NCBI GenBank assembly: GCA_022013635.1
Contig: JAKLPX010000317.1
Span: forward strand, 1-7,261
DNA length: 7,261 nucleotides
Origin: Candidatus Delongbacteria bacterium
Lineage (GTDB): Bacteria; UBA4055
Direction: 5' to 3'
Part shown: positions 6,903 through 7,261 of the stretch, in pieces
Position numbering within the stretch: position 1 is the stretch's first letter
Layout: each line of letters opens with the position of its first letter
Program-made: the position numbers and the translations under genes
Notes under the pieces: model-generated
Told to the model about the DNA's origin: nothing
The model's input: only the letters and a program-made list of their open reading frames with translations
Database searches by the model: none

Positions 6903-7261
6903 ATGCGTAAAATAGCAATTTTGTCATCAAAGGGTGGCACCGGAAAAACGACTACCTCCATAAATTTAGCGCACGGACTTGCTTTGCTTGGCAGGAGTGT
7001 ACTTCTTATTGACAGCGACCCGCAGAACACAATTGGCATAGTGTTTAATGTGAATCCGGAAAAGACTCTTTGCGATTTGCTTCTAAAAAGAAGAGCTTCA
7101 ATTGTAAAAGTTAGAGAAAAGCTCCATATAATTACTTCAGGCGGTAAATATTTAGTAGATACGGAAGTAAAATTGACTAAAAAATTTGGAAAAGAGTATA
7201 AATTGAAGAAAAATTTAGCTCACCTTGAGGGTGTTGACTATGTAATTCTTGACTGCGCGCC
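6903..7261 (+). CDS. ParA/Soj/MinD-family P-loop ATPase, 5' part (cut by window end)
   Basis: The frame runs open from the ATG at 6903 to the window end, 119 full codons plus two bases. The N-terminus MRKIAILSSKGGTGKTTT holds the deviant Walker A box of the ParA/MinD class (K10-G-G-T-G-K15-T-T), including the signature lysine K10. INLAHGLALLGRSVLLIDSDPQNT follows, with the Walker A' aspartates D38 and D40. YVILDCAP at the very end is the Walker B strand. Such ATPases dimerise on ATP, bind DNA or membrane, and position chromosomes, plasmids or protein complexes. The visible part lacks the N-terminal helix-turn-helix extension of plasmid type Ia ParA, so it is the short Soj-like form. No ParB or other partner is visible, so the cargo is unknown and I give no gene symbol. 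A weak AGG precedes the ATG by seven bases, and a good promoter lies upstream. Confidence 0.9.
   Translation, partial: MRKIAILSSKGGTGKTTTSINLAHGLALLGRSVLLIDSDPQNTIGIVFNVNPEKTLCDLLLKRRASIVKVREKLHIITSGGKYLVDTEVKLTKKFGKEYKLKKNLAHLEGVDYVILDCA

Overview
This is an AT-rich window (roughly one-third G+C by eye) with all genes on the + strand. It holds a compact row of bacterial housekeeping genes followed by the start of a ParA-type ATPase gene cut by the window edge. The best guess for the source is the Bacteroidota/Chlorobiota (FCB) group, perhaps an Ignavibacteria-like lineage. Three things point there: SecA has the inserted segments and the 'W-x-M-x-x-YDVQL' wording typical of FCB SecA; NusB is much longer than the ~140-residue proteobacterial form; and Shine-Dalgarno sequences are weak or absent. 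This is an inference from protein style, not a taxonomic assignment.

Layout. 2-61: possible last codons of an upstream gene whose stop overlaps the nusB start (ATGA). 58-765: nusB, a transcription antitermination/rRNA processing factor with a long insert. 786-1463: a calcineurin-like metallophosphoesterase with a complete metal-binding motif set. 1483-4428: secA, the preprotein translocase ATPase, ending in a zinc-binding SEC-C tail. 4459-6717: topA, DNA topoisomerase I, with three topoisomerase-type zinc fingers and a fourth CxxC...CxxC knuckle. 6718-6902: the only real intergenic gap (185 bp), holding an A-tract/purine-rich stretch, a good sigma-70-like promoter (TTGACA, 18 bp, TATATT) and a 12-bp AT palindrome just before the next gene. 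6903-7261: 5' part of a ParA/Soj/MinD-like P-loop ATPase.

The four complete genes are separated by only 20, 19 and 30 bp, with no visible terminator or promoter between them, so they probably form one transcription unit. Their products serve growth-linked core processes: rRNA transcription, protein export and DNA supercoiling. The phosphoesterase is the only member without a clear role. The ParA-like gene appears to be a separate unit with its own promoter. I see no mobile element, CRISPR array, tRNA or rRNA, and no convincing undescribed system. The points most worth a second look are the NusB insert, the conserved-looking but unassigned phosphoesterase, and the regulatory region and unknown partner of the ParA-like gene.
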